Below, one piece after another: positions 49,610 to 57,208 of a DNA stretch of 64,000 bases (position 1 is the first letter of the stretch; every line of letters begins with the position of its first letter). This stretch comes from Streptomyces flavofungini. GTDB taxonomy: Bacteria; Actinomycetota; Actinomycetes; Streptomycetales; Streptomycetaceae. The stretch spans positions 310,001 through 374,000 of the forward strand of contig NZ_BMVR01000009.1 of the NCBI RefSeq assembly GCF_014650815.1, given 5' to 3'. The notes beneath the pieces were generated by a model that had not been told where the DNA came from, searched no databases, and saw only the letters and a list, made by a program, of their open reading frames with translations. A program made the translations under genes and the position numbers.

Positions 49610-50812
49610 GTGCAGCGCCTCTATGACCTTCTCCGCAGACACCCGACGGGAGTCGACGCCTTCTGGGCCTTCGTCCTGTTCGGGATCTCCGGGCTTGGCG
49701 TGGTGGCCGTCTCCGAGGCCGATGGCCGCGATCCGGCCCTCGCGTCGATACCGGTCGTCATCGGCATGTGCGTCGTGGTGGCGCTGCGGCGCCGGTGGAC
49801 CGACCGGATGCTGCTGCTCGCCGCGGGGATCGGCGTCCTGCAGATGGTCTTCGACGTGGAGCCCGGGCCCGCCAACTTCGCGATGCTCGTGATCATCTAC
49901 ACGGCGGCCGCGGACGGCCCGCCGTGGGCCTCGCGGTTCGCCCTGGCAGGCGGGCTCGCGGCGGCTCCGCTGTCGCAGCTGCGCTGGCCGGAGGGGGCGT
50001 CCGGCGTCTGGGGCAACCTCCTGTTCATGGTGTTCATGGTGGTGCCGTTCGCGCTCGCCTGGGTGCTCGGCGACTCCATCCGCACCCGCCGCGCCTACCT
50101 CGCCCAGCTCGAGGAGCGCGCCGACCGCCTGGAGAGGGAGCGCGAGGCGCAGTCCAAGGTCGCGGTCGCCGCCGAGCGCGCCCGCATCGCCCGGGAGCTG
50201 CACGACGTCGTCGCGCACAACGTCTCCGTGATGGTGGTGCAGGCCGACGGCGCCGCGTACGTCCTGGACGCCGCGCCCGACCAGGCCAAGCAGGCCCTCG
50301 CCACCATCTCCGGCACCGGCCGGCAGGCCCTCGCGGAGATGCGCAGGCTGCTCGGCGTGCTGCGCACCGGCGAGCCCGAGGAGAGCGGCGAGTACGTCCC
50401 GCAGCCGGACGTGGAACAGCTCGACGAGTTGATAGAGCAGGTGCGCGGCGCGGGCCTGCCGGTCGACTTCCGGGTCGAGGGCACTCCGCGCCCGCTGCCC
50501 AGCGGCGTCGAGCTCACCGCGTACCGCATCGTCCAGGAGGCGCTGACCAACACCCGCAAGCACGGCGGCGAGAACGCCGGGGCGAGCGTCCGGCTCGTGT
50601 ACTTCGACGACGGCCTGGGGCTGCTCGTCGAGGACGACGGCAAGGGCGCCCCGCACGAGCTGTACGAGGACGGCGGCGCCGACGGCAGCGGCCACGGCCT
50701 GATCGGCATGCGCGAGCGCGTCGGCATGGTCGGCGGCACCCTGGACGCGGGCCCGCGTCCAGGCGGCGGATTCCGCATCAGCGCTCTCCTGCCCCTGAAA
50801 CCCGCACACTGA
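49610..50812 (+). CDS. Two-component sensor histidine kinase (NarL/DesK type)
   Basis: The 400-residue kinase has about five N-terminal membrane helices (~18-145). A coiled segment (LAQLEERADRLEREREAQSK) follows, then a HisKA_3 dimerisation domain with the phosphorylated His198 in ARELHDVVAHNVSVM, and a C-terminal ATPase domain (TAYRIVQEALTNTRKHGG, LVEDDGKG, GHGLIGMRERVGMVGG). The signal is unknown. The GTG at 49610 lies 7 nt after TACGCT. The cognate response regulator follows after 168 bp. Confidence 0.92.
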   Translation: MQRLYDLLRRHPTGVDAFWAFVLFGISGLGVVAVSEADGRDPALASIPVVIGMCVVVALRRRWTDRMLLLAAGIGVLQMVFDVEPGPANFAMLVIIYTAAADGPPWASRFALAGGLAAAPLSQLRWPEGASGVWGNLLFMVFMVVPFALAWVLGDSIRTRRAYLAQLEERADRLEREREAQSKVAVAAERARIARELHDVVAHNVSVMVVQADGAAYVLDAAPDQAKQALATISGTGRQALAEMRRLLGVLRTGEPEESGEYVPQPDVEQLDELIEQVRGAGLPVDFRVEGTPRPLPSGVELTAYRIVQEALTNTRKHGGENAGASVRLVYFDDGLGLLVEDDGKGAPHELYEDGGADGSGHGLIGMRERVGMVGGTLDAGPRPGGGFRISALLPLKPAH

Positions 50813-50980
50813 CACCTGTCAGTGCCTGACGCCGTGTACGAGTGCCCTGACAGCGTGTACGTCGGGGCACTCCTGCGCGCATCCCGTGCGCATCCGCCGC
50901 TCCACGCCCCCGCCCCGTCCGCGATGATGGACGGACGACCGCTCCATGAAGGCCGTGAAAGGCCGTGAAGGGACTCCTTG

Positions 50981-51655
50981 ATGTCGATCCGCGTGATGCT
51001 TGTCGACGACCAGGTGCTGCTGCGCACCGGGTTCCGGATGGTGCTCGCCGCGCAGCCGGACATGGAGGTCGTCGCGGAGGCCGGTGACGGCGTCGAGGCG
51101 CTCCAGGAGCTGCGGTCCACGGCGGTCGACGTGGTCCTGATGGACGTCCGGATGCCGAAGCTGGACGGCGTGGAGACGACGCGGCGCATCTGCGCCGACG
51201 CCAATCCGCCGAAGGTGCTGATCCTGACCACCTTCGACCTCGACGAGTACGCCTTCTCGGGGCTGAAGGCGGGCGCCTCCGGCTTCATGCTCAAGGACGT
51301 GCCGCCCGCCGAACTGCTCGCCGCCATCCGGGCCGTGCACAGCGGCGACGCGGTCGTCGCGCCCTCCACGACGCGGCGGCTCCTCGACCGCTTCGCGCCC
51401 ATGCTGCCGGGCACCAGCCAGCCGCACCACAAGGAGCTGGAACGCCTCACCGAGCGCGAGCGCGAGGTCATGGTGCTCGTCGCCCAGGGGCTCTCGAACG
51501 GCGAGATCGCGGCACGCCTCGTGCTGTCCGAGGCGACCGTGAAGACCCACGTGGGCCGCATCCTGACCAAGTTGGGGCTGCGGGACCGGGTGCAGGTCGT
51601 CGTGCTCGCGTACGAGACCGGGCTGGTGCGGGCGGGCGGTGGCGGGACGGGCTGA
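50981..51655 (+). CDS. LuxR/NarL-family response regulator
   Basis: The 224-residue regulator has a receiver domain with acidic pocket LVDDQ, phosphorylated Asp55 in VVLMDVRMPKLDG, the conserved Thr in ILTTFDLDEY and Lys in FMLKDVPPAEL. A LuxR-type helix-turn-helix follows (LTEREREVMVLVAQGLSNGEIA, then VLSEATVKTHVGRILTKLGLRDR, each read in pieces). It should act with the kinase encoded upstream. The ATG at 50981 follows GAAGGGACT. Three 24-bp repeats begin 5 bp after its stop. Confidence 0.93.
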   Translation: MSIRVMLVDDQVLLRTGFRMVLAAQPDMEVVAEAGDGVEALQELRSTAVDVVLMDVRMPKLDGVETTRRICADANPPKVLILTTFDLDEYAFSGLKAGASGFMLKDVPPAELLAAIRAVHSGDAVVAPSTTRRLLDRFAPMLPGTSQPHHKELERLTEREREVMVLVAQGLSNGEIAARLVLSEATVKTHVGRILTKLGLRDRVQVVVLAYETGLVRAGGGGTG

Positions 51656-51660
51656 TCCCC

Positions 51661-51732
51661 TGCTCGGTGGCCGGGGCGGTCTGCTGCTCGGTGGTCGGGA
51701 CGGTCGGATGCCCGATGGTCGGGGCGGTTTGC
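51661..51732. repeat. Three 24-bp tandem repeats after the response regulator gene
   Basis: Units 51661-51684 and 51685-51708 begin TGCTCGGTGG; unit 51709-51732 begins TGCCCGATGG. All contain TCGG or CCGG and GGCGGT or GACGGT at the same phase. They lie at the convergent junction with the DUF5937 regulator gene. Confidence 0.85.
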
Positions 51733-51791
51733 TGGCGCGCCCGCCGGGCGGACTTCGCTGACCCCGCGCGGGGGCGGCGCGCCGGATGGCG

Positions 51792-52901
51792 TCAGCGCAG
51801 GACGCCCTCGATGAACTCGCTGCCGAGGCGGGAGACCACACCCAGGTCGAGCTGGTGCTGCACGTACCGCCCGCGGCGGCGCGTCGTGATCAGCTCGGCC
51901 TTCTTCAGGACGCTCAGGTGCCGGGATATCTCCGGGGCCGTCATGCCGTGCGCGTCGGCCAGCTCCCCCGTGGTGTACGAACCGCGGGCCAGGTGGCGGC
52001 AGAGGCGCATCCGGACCGGGTGGGACAGCGCGGCCATGCGGCGCGTGAGCTGCTCCACGGAGGCGGGGGCGGCCAGGCCGGGGGAGTTCACCGGATACGT
52101 GATCGAGGACTGCCAGCCGAACCGGTGCAGGACCAGGAGGTGCGGCCAGCCGAGGCTGGTCGGCACCAGGACCAGGCCGCCGTCGCCCGTCCTGGTGTGG
52201 CCCACGGCCATCTTGTCGATGGTGATCCTGCGGGCGTCCTCGTCCAGGACCACCGCTCCGGAGATGGCGTTCAGCGCCTCGCCCAGGCCCTTGCGGCGCA
52301 GCAGCTCCGTCTTGTGCCGGGCGTCCGCGGCGAGCTGATGGCTGACCCGCGACCAGGTGTCCGCGAAGAACGCCTCGTCGCAGTCCTCCATGAGCTGCCG
52401 GAACCAGGCGCGCACGGCGGGCGGGTCGTCGAGCAGCCGCTTGGTGAACCGCACCTGGTGGTCACCGCGGGCGGCGGCGAGCTCCAGGGCGTGGCGGCGC
52501 ATCTCCGGGTCGCTCAGCGGGTCCGTCGCGCGCTGCGTGTCGTACGCCAGCTGGCAGGTGAACTCCAGGGCGGCGTCCACGAACTGCTGGTCCGTGAGCT
52601 TGTCCAGGAGGTCGAGCTCCTCGGCGAGGGTGGCACCGGGGAGCGCGGTCTTGCCGGGGATGCCGGCGAAGGGCGCGAAGACGTCCGAGAACGTCGTCCG
52701 CCACAGGAAGTCCGCCTCGCACATGCGGTCCGCGAGGCACGGGTCCAGGCGCGTGGAGACAGCCGTCGCCCAGCCCTGCAGCCCCGGGTGGTGACCGGGC
52801 TCGGACAGCGCGTGCAGCGCCATGCCCAGCTCGGCGAGGGGCGAGGGCACCACATGGACCCGCTCCGGCGCCAGGCCGGTGATGTCGATGCTCACGCTCA
52901 T
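51792..52901 (-). CDS. DUF5937/ArsR-type winged-helix regulator
   Basis: The 369-residue protein has an N-terminal DUF5937 region (~1-250: SPLAELGMALHALSEPGHH, DFLWRTTFSDVFAPFAGIPG) and a C-terminal ArsR-like winged helix (~265-350: RRMAALSHPVRMRLCRHLARG, HGMTAPEISRHLSVLKKAELI). The effector is unknown. The start is ATG 52901, or GTG 52895, which is better spaced from GGGGAC. A perfect 11-bp inverted repeat at 52938-52964 just upstream is a good candidate for its own operator. It is divergent from a small unknown gene. Confidence 0.87.
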   Translation of the reverse strand: MSVSIDITGLAPERVHVVPSPLAELGMALHALSEPGHHPGLQGWATAVSTRLDPCLADRMCEADFLWRTTFSDVFAPFAGIPGKTALPGATLAEELDLLDKLTDQQFVDAALEFTCQLAYDTQRATDPLSDPEMRRHALELAAARGDHQVRFTKRLLDDPPAVRAWFRQLMEDCDEAFFADTWSRVSHQLAADARHKTELLRRKGLGEALNAISGAVVLDEDARRITIDKMAVGHTRTGDGGLVLVPTSLGWPHLLVLHRFGWQSSITYPVNSPGLAAPASVEQLTRRMAALSHPVRMRLCRHLARGSYTTGELADAHGMTAPEISRHLSVLKKAELITTRRRGRYVQHQLDLGVVSRLGSEFIEGVLR

Positions 52902-53249
52902 GTCCCCATGGTGCACCGCGGCACTGACATCGCCGTCGCCGATTGACGACTGGCGTCAATCGGCGCGACGTGGCCTGCCGGCCGGGCGCAAGGTGGGGTT
53001 GTCGCCGTGGTCCGGCGGCTCGGCGGGCGCCGATGATGTCGCCCCTGACGTGGCCTGATCGTCGGGCTGTGGTGCCCTCGATCGCGCTTCGCGCTCGTCC
53101 TCGATCGCCGGCCGGGCTCTCTTTCCCCGTCTCGTCGTCAGCTCCCCGTTGTCCCGTCGTCTCCTTGTCAGCCGTCCGCCGGGCGGGCTGAGTCGCCCTC
53201 GCCGTTCGCTGTCCGTTAAGTACCATTTCTCATGAAAGGTCGTTCCGTC
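52902..53249. other. Divergent regulatory region of the DUF5937 gene
   Basis: These 348 bp hold no supported gene. A perfect inverted repeat (52938-52964) lies near the DUF5937 start. The rest is mixed sequence with a less GC-rich end around TTAAGTACCATTTCTCATG (53216-53234), probably the promoter and leader of the small gene at 53250. Confidence 0.5.
52938..52964. promoter_or_regulatory. Operator candidate for the DUF5937 regulator
   Basis: GCCGATTGACG (52938-52948) and CGTCAATCGGC (52954-52964) are perfectly complementary around ACTGG. The site lies 37 bp upstream of the regulator start, a typical place for an autoregulated ArsR-type operator. Confidence 0.7.
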
Positions 53250-53486
53250 ATGAGCGTCACCCAGCAGTACCTCCTCGACACCTACCGCGCCGCCCAGCTC
53301 GGGGAGCGGACGCCGCCCGCCCCCGGGGCCCACGACTGGCAGGTCGTGCGCGAAGTGCGCGACTACGGGCGCTTCGACGCCGTCGTGCACGAACGTCCGG
53401 CGCACGGGCGGGTCCGGGCCGCGCTCGGGCGGCTGCTGCGCGGGCTCAGGGGAGGCGGCGCACGAACTCCTCGACCGCTTCCCTGA
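53250..53486 (+). CDS. Small hypothetical protein
   Basis: A 78-residue frame starting MSVTQQYLLDTYRAAQLGER and ending in an Arg/Gly-rich tail. The first ~60 residues have normal composition (HDWQVVREVRDYGRFDAVV), while the tail (RVRAALGRLLRGLRGGG) is basic. No family is recognised. The ATG at 53250 is preceded by GAAAGGTCGTTCC; an in-frame ATG at 53232 is the alternative. The last 41 bp overlap the convergent aldolase-like gene, unusual for two real genes, so either this C-terminus or the gene itself is doubtful. Confidence 0.55.
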   Translation: MSVTQQYLLDTYRAAQLGERTPPAPGAHDWQVVREVRDYGRFDAVVHERPAHGRVRAALGRLLRGLRGGGARTPRPLP

Positions 53487-54711
53487 CGTCGGCGGGCGTC
53501 CATTCCAGGCCTGGGCCGGTCACGGTGACCTCCGTGACGGACAGGCCTGGCGGGCCGTCCGGGAACCAGCGCCAGAACAGTTGGGTCCCGGTCTCCTCGG
53601 TCTGCGTGAGCGCCGCCTCGTTGAGGACGTCGGGCGCGTACGGCAGCCAGACCTGGAACTGGTGGGTGTGCGGCGGGTCGGGGTGCACCCGTGACCACGG
53701 CACCCGTGAGGCGGCGAACCCGTCGCGCAGCGCGTCCGCGACCACGCGTGCGTGGGCGACGTAGTCCGGCAGCCGCGGCAGGACGTGCTTGAGGCCGAGC
53801 AGGGCCGACACGGCGGTCGGGAACTGCTGGAACATCAGCCCGCCGTACCGGTGCCGCCAGGCGCGGGCCTCGTCGGTGAGCGACTGCGGCCCGGCGAGCG
53901 CGGCGCCCGCGATGCCTTCGAGCGACTTGTAGAACGACACGTACACGCTGTCCGCGAGCGCCGCGATCTCCGGCAGCGGGCGGCCGAAGTGCGGGGTGCA
54001 CTCCCACAGGCGCGCCCCGTCGAGGTGTACGACGGCGTCCCGTTCGCGCGCCGCCGCCACCACGTCCGTGAGCTCCTGCCAGCTCGGCAGGACGAAACCG
54101 GCCTCCCGTAGGGGCAGTTCCAGCATCAGCGTCCCGAACGGCTCCTCGAAGTCGCGCACTTCGTCGGCCGTGGGGGAGCGCGGTTCGTCCGTGGGGTGCA
54201 CGGTACGCAGACCGCTCACCACGGAGAGGGCGCCTCCCTCGTGCACCTCCGGGTGCGAACGCGGGTGCAGGGCCACGGTCGCGTTGCCCGTGCGCCCCGC
54301 CCAGCAGCGCAGCGCGACCTGCTGGGCCATCGTGCCGGTGGGGAAGAAGACGGCGTCCTCCTTGCCGAGCAGCCGCGCGACCTCGTCCTCCAGGTCGGCG
54401 ACCACGCCGTCGCCGTACATGTCGCTCATCCGGTCCGGGTCCGTGGCGTCGGCCAGGCCTGCCGCCAGCGCCGTGACGCGCTCGGCGAGGGTCACGGTCA
54501 CGGGGGAGCGGGTCAGGAGGCGTCGGGCGCCCCGGGCTGCGGTGATCCGGCGGGCGCGCTCGTCCGGCCCGGCGGCTTCATCCGGCTCGGCGGACGCGTG
54601 CGGTCCGGCGGACTTGTGCGGCTGGGCGGGCTCATGGGGCTCGGCGGACTCGCGCGGTGCGGCAGACTCGTCCGGCTCGGTGGGCTTGTCCGGCTTGTCG
54701 TATGCGGTCAT
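53446..54711 (-). CDS. Threonine aldolase/beta-eliminating lyase family PLP enzyme
   Basis: The 421-residue protein is a fold-type I PLP enzyme. It has DMYGDGVVADLEDEVARLLGK, FFPTGTMAQQVALRCWAGR, LHPRSHPEVHEGGAL, VVHLDGARLWECTPHFGRPL and the cofactor Lys in SVYVSFYKSLEGIAGAAL. It probably cleaves or deaminates a beta-hydroxy amino acid such as threonine. The first ~55 residues are a low-complexity Glu/Pro/Ala/His tail (ESAEPHEPAQPHKSAG) encoded by imperfect short repeats, absent from ordinary family members. The ATG at 54711 (MTAYDKPDKP) is the first good start. Confidence 0.87.
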   Translation of the reverse strand: MTAYDKPDKPTEPDESAAPRESAEPHEPAQPHKSAGPHASAEPDEAAGPDERARRITAARGARRLLTRSPVTVTLAERVTALAAGLADATDPDRMSDMYGDGVVADLEDEVARLLGKEDAVFFPTGTMAQQVALRCWAGRTGNATVALHPRSHPEVHEGGALSVVSGLRTVHPTDEPRSPTADEVRDFEEPFGTLMLELPLREAGFVLPSWQELTDVVAAARERDAVVHLDGARLWECTPHFGRPLPEIAALADSVYVSFYKSLEGIAGAALAGPQSLTDEARAWRHRYGGLMFQQFPTAVSALLGLKHVLPRLPDYVAHARVVADALRDGFAASRVPWSRVHPDPPHTHQFQVWLPYAPDVLNEAALTQTEETGTQLFWRWFPDGPPGLSVTEVTVTGPGLEWTPADVREAVEEFVRRLP

Positions 54712-54846
54712 CCACAGATCATCGCGCGCGGTCGTACGAATGCCCACAGCCTGTGGACAGCCGACGGCGCCCTGCCGGGCGATAGCGTTAGCATGACGAG
54801 AAATCGTCCGGTACCCCGAGCGGACTGGAACGGAAGGCCTCATCGC

Positions 54847-55917
54847 GTGAACGCATCCCACCGGCCGGAGCAGCGTCCGGAGCCCCGATCGGATCCCAGG
54901 GACCGCCCCGCGCGGCTCACCGTGGGCGTCGTCGGCGCGGGTCGCGTAGGCCCGGCGCTGGCGGCGGCACTCCAGCTCGCCGGGCACCGCCCGGTGGCCG
55001 CCTCCGGGGTGTCCGACAGCTCCGTGCGGCGCGCCGCCGTCCTGCTGCCCGACGTCCCGCTCGTCTCGCCCGCCCAGGTCCTCGAGCGCGCCGACCTGGT
55101 CCTGCTCACCGTCCCCGACGACGCGCTGCCCGGCCTGGTCGAGGGCCTCGCCGAGACCGGTGCGGTGCGCCCGGGACAGCTCCTGGTGCACACCTCCGGG
55201 CGGTACGGCACGAAGGTGCTCGAACCCGCCCTGCGCGCCGGTGGCCTGCCCCTCGCGCTGCACCCCGCGATGACGTTCGCCGGCACCCCCGTGGACGTAC
55301 AGCGCCTGGCTGGCTGCTCCTTCGGCGTCACCGCCCCCGACGAGCTGCGGCTGGCCGCGGAGGCCCTGGTCATCGAGATGGGCGGCGAGCCCGAGTGGAT
55401 CGCCGAAGAGGCCCGCCCGCTCTACCACGCGGCCCTCGCGCTCGGCTCGAACCACCTGGTCACGCTGGTCGCCGAGGCCATGGAACTGTTGCGGGACGCA
55501 GGCGTGGCGGCGCCGGACCGGATGCTCGGCCCGCTGCTCGGCGCGGCCCTCGACAACGCCCTGCGCTCCGGTGACGCGGCCCTGACCGGACCCGTCGCGC
55601 GCGGGGACGCGGGCACGGTCGCCGCGCACGTCGCCGAGTTGCGCAAGCACGCGCCGCAGACCGTCGCCGGGTACCTGGCGATGGCCCGCGCGACCGCCGA
55701 CCGCGCCCTCGCCCACGGCCTGCTCAAGCCGGAACTCGCCGAGGACCTGCTCGGGGTGCTGGCGGGCGGGGTGAACGGGCCGGGCGGCCACGGCGGGCCC
55801 GGCCCCGGCCCCGGTGGTCCGGGCGGCCCCGGCAGCCCGAGCGACACGGACGGCTCGGACGGCTCGGACGGCATGGACGGGTTCCGCGGCGACGGCTCGG
55901 ACGGAGGGGACCGATGA
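54847..55917 (+). CDS. Rossmann-like/DUF2520 dehydrogenase-like protein
   Basis: The 356-residue protein starts, after a short tail, with a NAD(P)-binding motif VGVVGAGRVGPALAAAL, then LVLLTVPDDALPGLVEGLAE, VHTSGRYG and LHPAMTFAG. The DUF2520 C-terminal helical domain follows (ARPLYHAALALGSNHLVTLVAEA). The fold resembles ketopantoate and F420H2:NADP reductases. It overlaps panC by ATGA at the head of a pantothenate/NAD operon, so a ketopantoate reductase-like role is plausible but unproven. A Gly/Pro/Asp/Ser tail ends it. GTG 54847 has GGAAGG upstream; ATG 54793 is possible. Confidence 0.85.
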   Translation: MNASHRPEQRPEPRSDPRDRPARLTVGVVGAGRVGPALAAALQLAGHRPVAASGVSDSSVRRAAVLLPDVPLVSPAQVLERADLVLLTVPDDALPGLVEGLAETGAVRPGQLLVHTSGRYGTKVLEPALRAGGLPLALHPAMTFAGTPVDVQRLAGCSFGVTAPDELRLAAEALVIEMGGEPEWIAEEARPLYHAALALGSNHLVTLVAEAMELLRDAGVAAPDRMLGPLLGAALDNALRSGDAALTGPVARGDAGTVAAHVAELRKHAPQTVAGYLAMARATADRALAHGLLKPELAEDLLGVLAGGVNGPGGHGGPGPGPGGPGGPGSPSDTDGSDGSDGMDGFRGDGSDGGDR

Positions 55918-57101
55918 GCGACGAGACGAAGCCCCGGGCGCCCCAGGCCGCGCCCGACATGCAGGACGCCACGGGGGCCCACACCGCCCCCGGGACCACC
56001 GGCACCCCGGAGACTCCCGGCACCCCGGGGACCACTGGCACCCCGGGGACCACTGGTACGTCCGGGACCCCCGGCACCCCCCACCCCCCCACCCCCCGCG
56101 CCACCCTCCTCCTCCTCCACACCGCCGCCGACCTCCGCGCCCGCACCCCCGTCGGACGCCGCGTCGTCGTCATGACCATGGGCGCCCTGCACGAGGGCCA
56201 CGCCACGCTGGTCCGCACGGCACGGCAGACGGCCGGGCCCGACGGCGAGGTCGTCGTCACGGTCTTCGTGAACCCGCTGCAGTTCGGCGCGGGCGAGGAC
56301 CTGGACCGCTATCCGCGTACCCTCGAAGCCGACATCAAGATCGCCTCCCAGGCCGGTGCGGACGTCGTGTTCGCCCCCTCCGTAGAGGAGGTCTATCCCG
56401 GGGGCGAGCCCCAGGTCCGCGTCACCGCGGGCCCCATGGGCAGCGTCCTCGAAGGGGCAACGCGCCCCGGGCACTTCGACGGCGTGCTCACCGTCGTCGC
56501 CAAGCTGCTGCACCTGACCGCGCCCGACGTGGCGCTGTTCGGCCAGAAGGACGCCCAGCAACTCGCCGTGATCCGCCGCATGGTGCGCGACCTGAACTTC
56601 CCCGTGGAGATCGTCGGCGTGCCCACGGTCCGCGAGGACGACGGGCTCGCCCGCTCCAGCCGCAACCGCTACCTGTCGCCGGAGGAACGCCGCACCGCGC
56701 TCGGTCTGTCCCGCGCCCTGTTCGCGGGCCGCGACCGGCACGCCGCACAGGAAGCGCTGCGCGCCCGGGCCGCCCTCGACCCCGCCACCCACGCGCGCGT
56801 GGACGGCCTCAACGCGCTGGGCGAGGCCCGCGCGGCGGCCGACGCGCACGCTGTCGCCCAGGCCGTCCCGGCGGGACCCGCGGGGCCGGACGCCGTCCGC
56901 GCGGCCGCCCGGCAGGTCCTCGACGAGGCCCGCCGCCTGCGACCGCCGCTCGTCCTGGACTACCTGGCGCTCGTCGACCCGGCCGACTTCCAGGAGATCA
57001 GCCCCGGCCACCAGGGCGAGGCGATCCTCGCCGTCGCCGCCAAGGTCGGCACGACCCGCCTGATCGACAACATTCCGCTGACGTTCGGAGCCCGCGCATG
57101 A
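55914..57101 (+). CDS. panC: Pantothenate synthetase (pantoate-beta-alanine ligase)
   Basis: The 395-residue enzyme condenses pantoate and beta-alanine with ATP. Motifs are VMTMGALHEGHATLVR (HXGH), VFVNPLQFGAGEDLDRYPR, FAPSVEEVYPGG, VLEGATRPGHFDGVLTVVAKLL (in pieces), FGQKDAQQLAVIRRM and SSRNRYLSPEERR. About 60 extra N-terminal residues consist of TGTPGTP-like repeats encoded by ACCGGCACCCCGG-type direct repeats, making it longer than the usual ~280-330. The ATG at 55914 overlaps the DUF2520 gene; its stop overlaps a 36-codon ORF. Confidence 0.95.
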   Translation: MSDETKPRAPQAAPDMQDATGAHTAPGTTGTPETPGTPGTTGTPGTTGTSGTPGTPHPPTPRATLLLLHTAADLRARTPVGRRVVVMTMGALHEGHATLVRTARQTAGPDGEVVVTVFVNPLQFGAGEDLDRYPRTLEADIKIASQAGADVVFAPSVEEVYPGGEPQVRVTAGPMGSVLEGATRPGHFDGVLTVVAKLLHLTAPDVALFGQKDAQQLAVIRRMVRDLNFPVEIVGVPTVREDDGLARSSRNRYLSPEERRTALGLSRALFAGRDRHAAQEALRARAALDPATHARVDGLNALGEARAAADAHAVAQAVPAGPAGPDAVRAAARQVLDEARRLRPPLVLDYLALVDPADFQEISPGHQGEAILAVAAKVGTTRLIDNIPLTFGARA

Positions 57102-57208
57102 GCCCGCGCAGCGGCCCCCGTACGAGCTCCCGCACCGGCCCTCGCGCGAACGCGCGCCCGTGCGGCACCCCCGACACCCGCCCGACCCGGATCGGAGCCC
57201 CCGCATGA
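57098..57208 (+). CDS. Possible 36-residue peptide coupling panC to nadB
   Basis: An open frame of 36 codons, MSPRSGPRTSSRTGPRAN and onwards to RIGAPA, starts with an ATG overlapping the panC stop (ATGA at 57098-57101). It ends with a TGA overlapping the nadB start (ATGA at 57205-57208). Its ends lie in a direct repeat (TCGGAGCC.GCATGAG) at about 57086 and 57191. It may be a real coupling peptide or simply a way to carry ribosomes from panC to nadB. The Arg/Pro/Ser-rich composition gives no function. Confidence 0.35.
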   Translation: MSPRSGPRTSSRTGPRANARPCGTPDTRPTRIGAPA

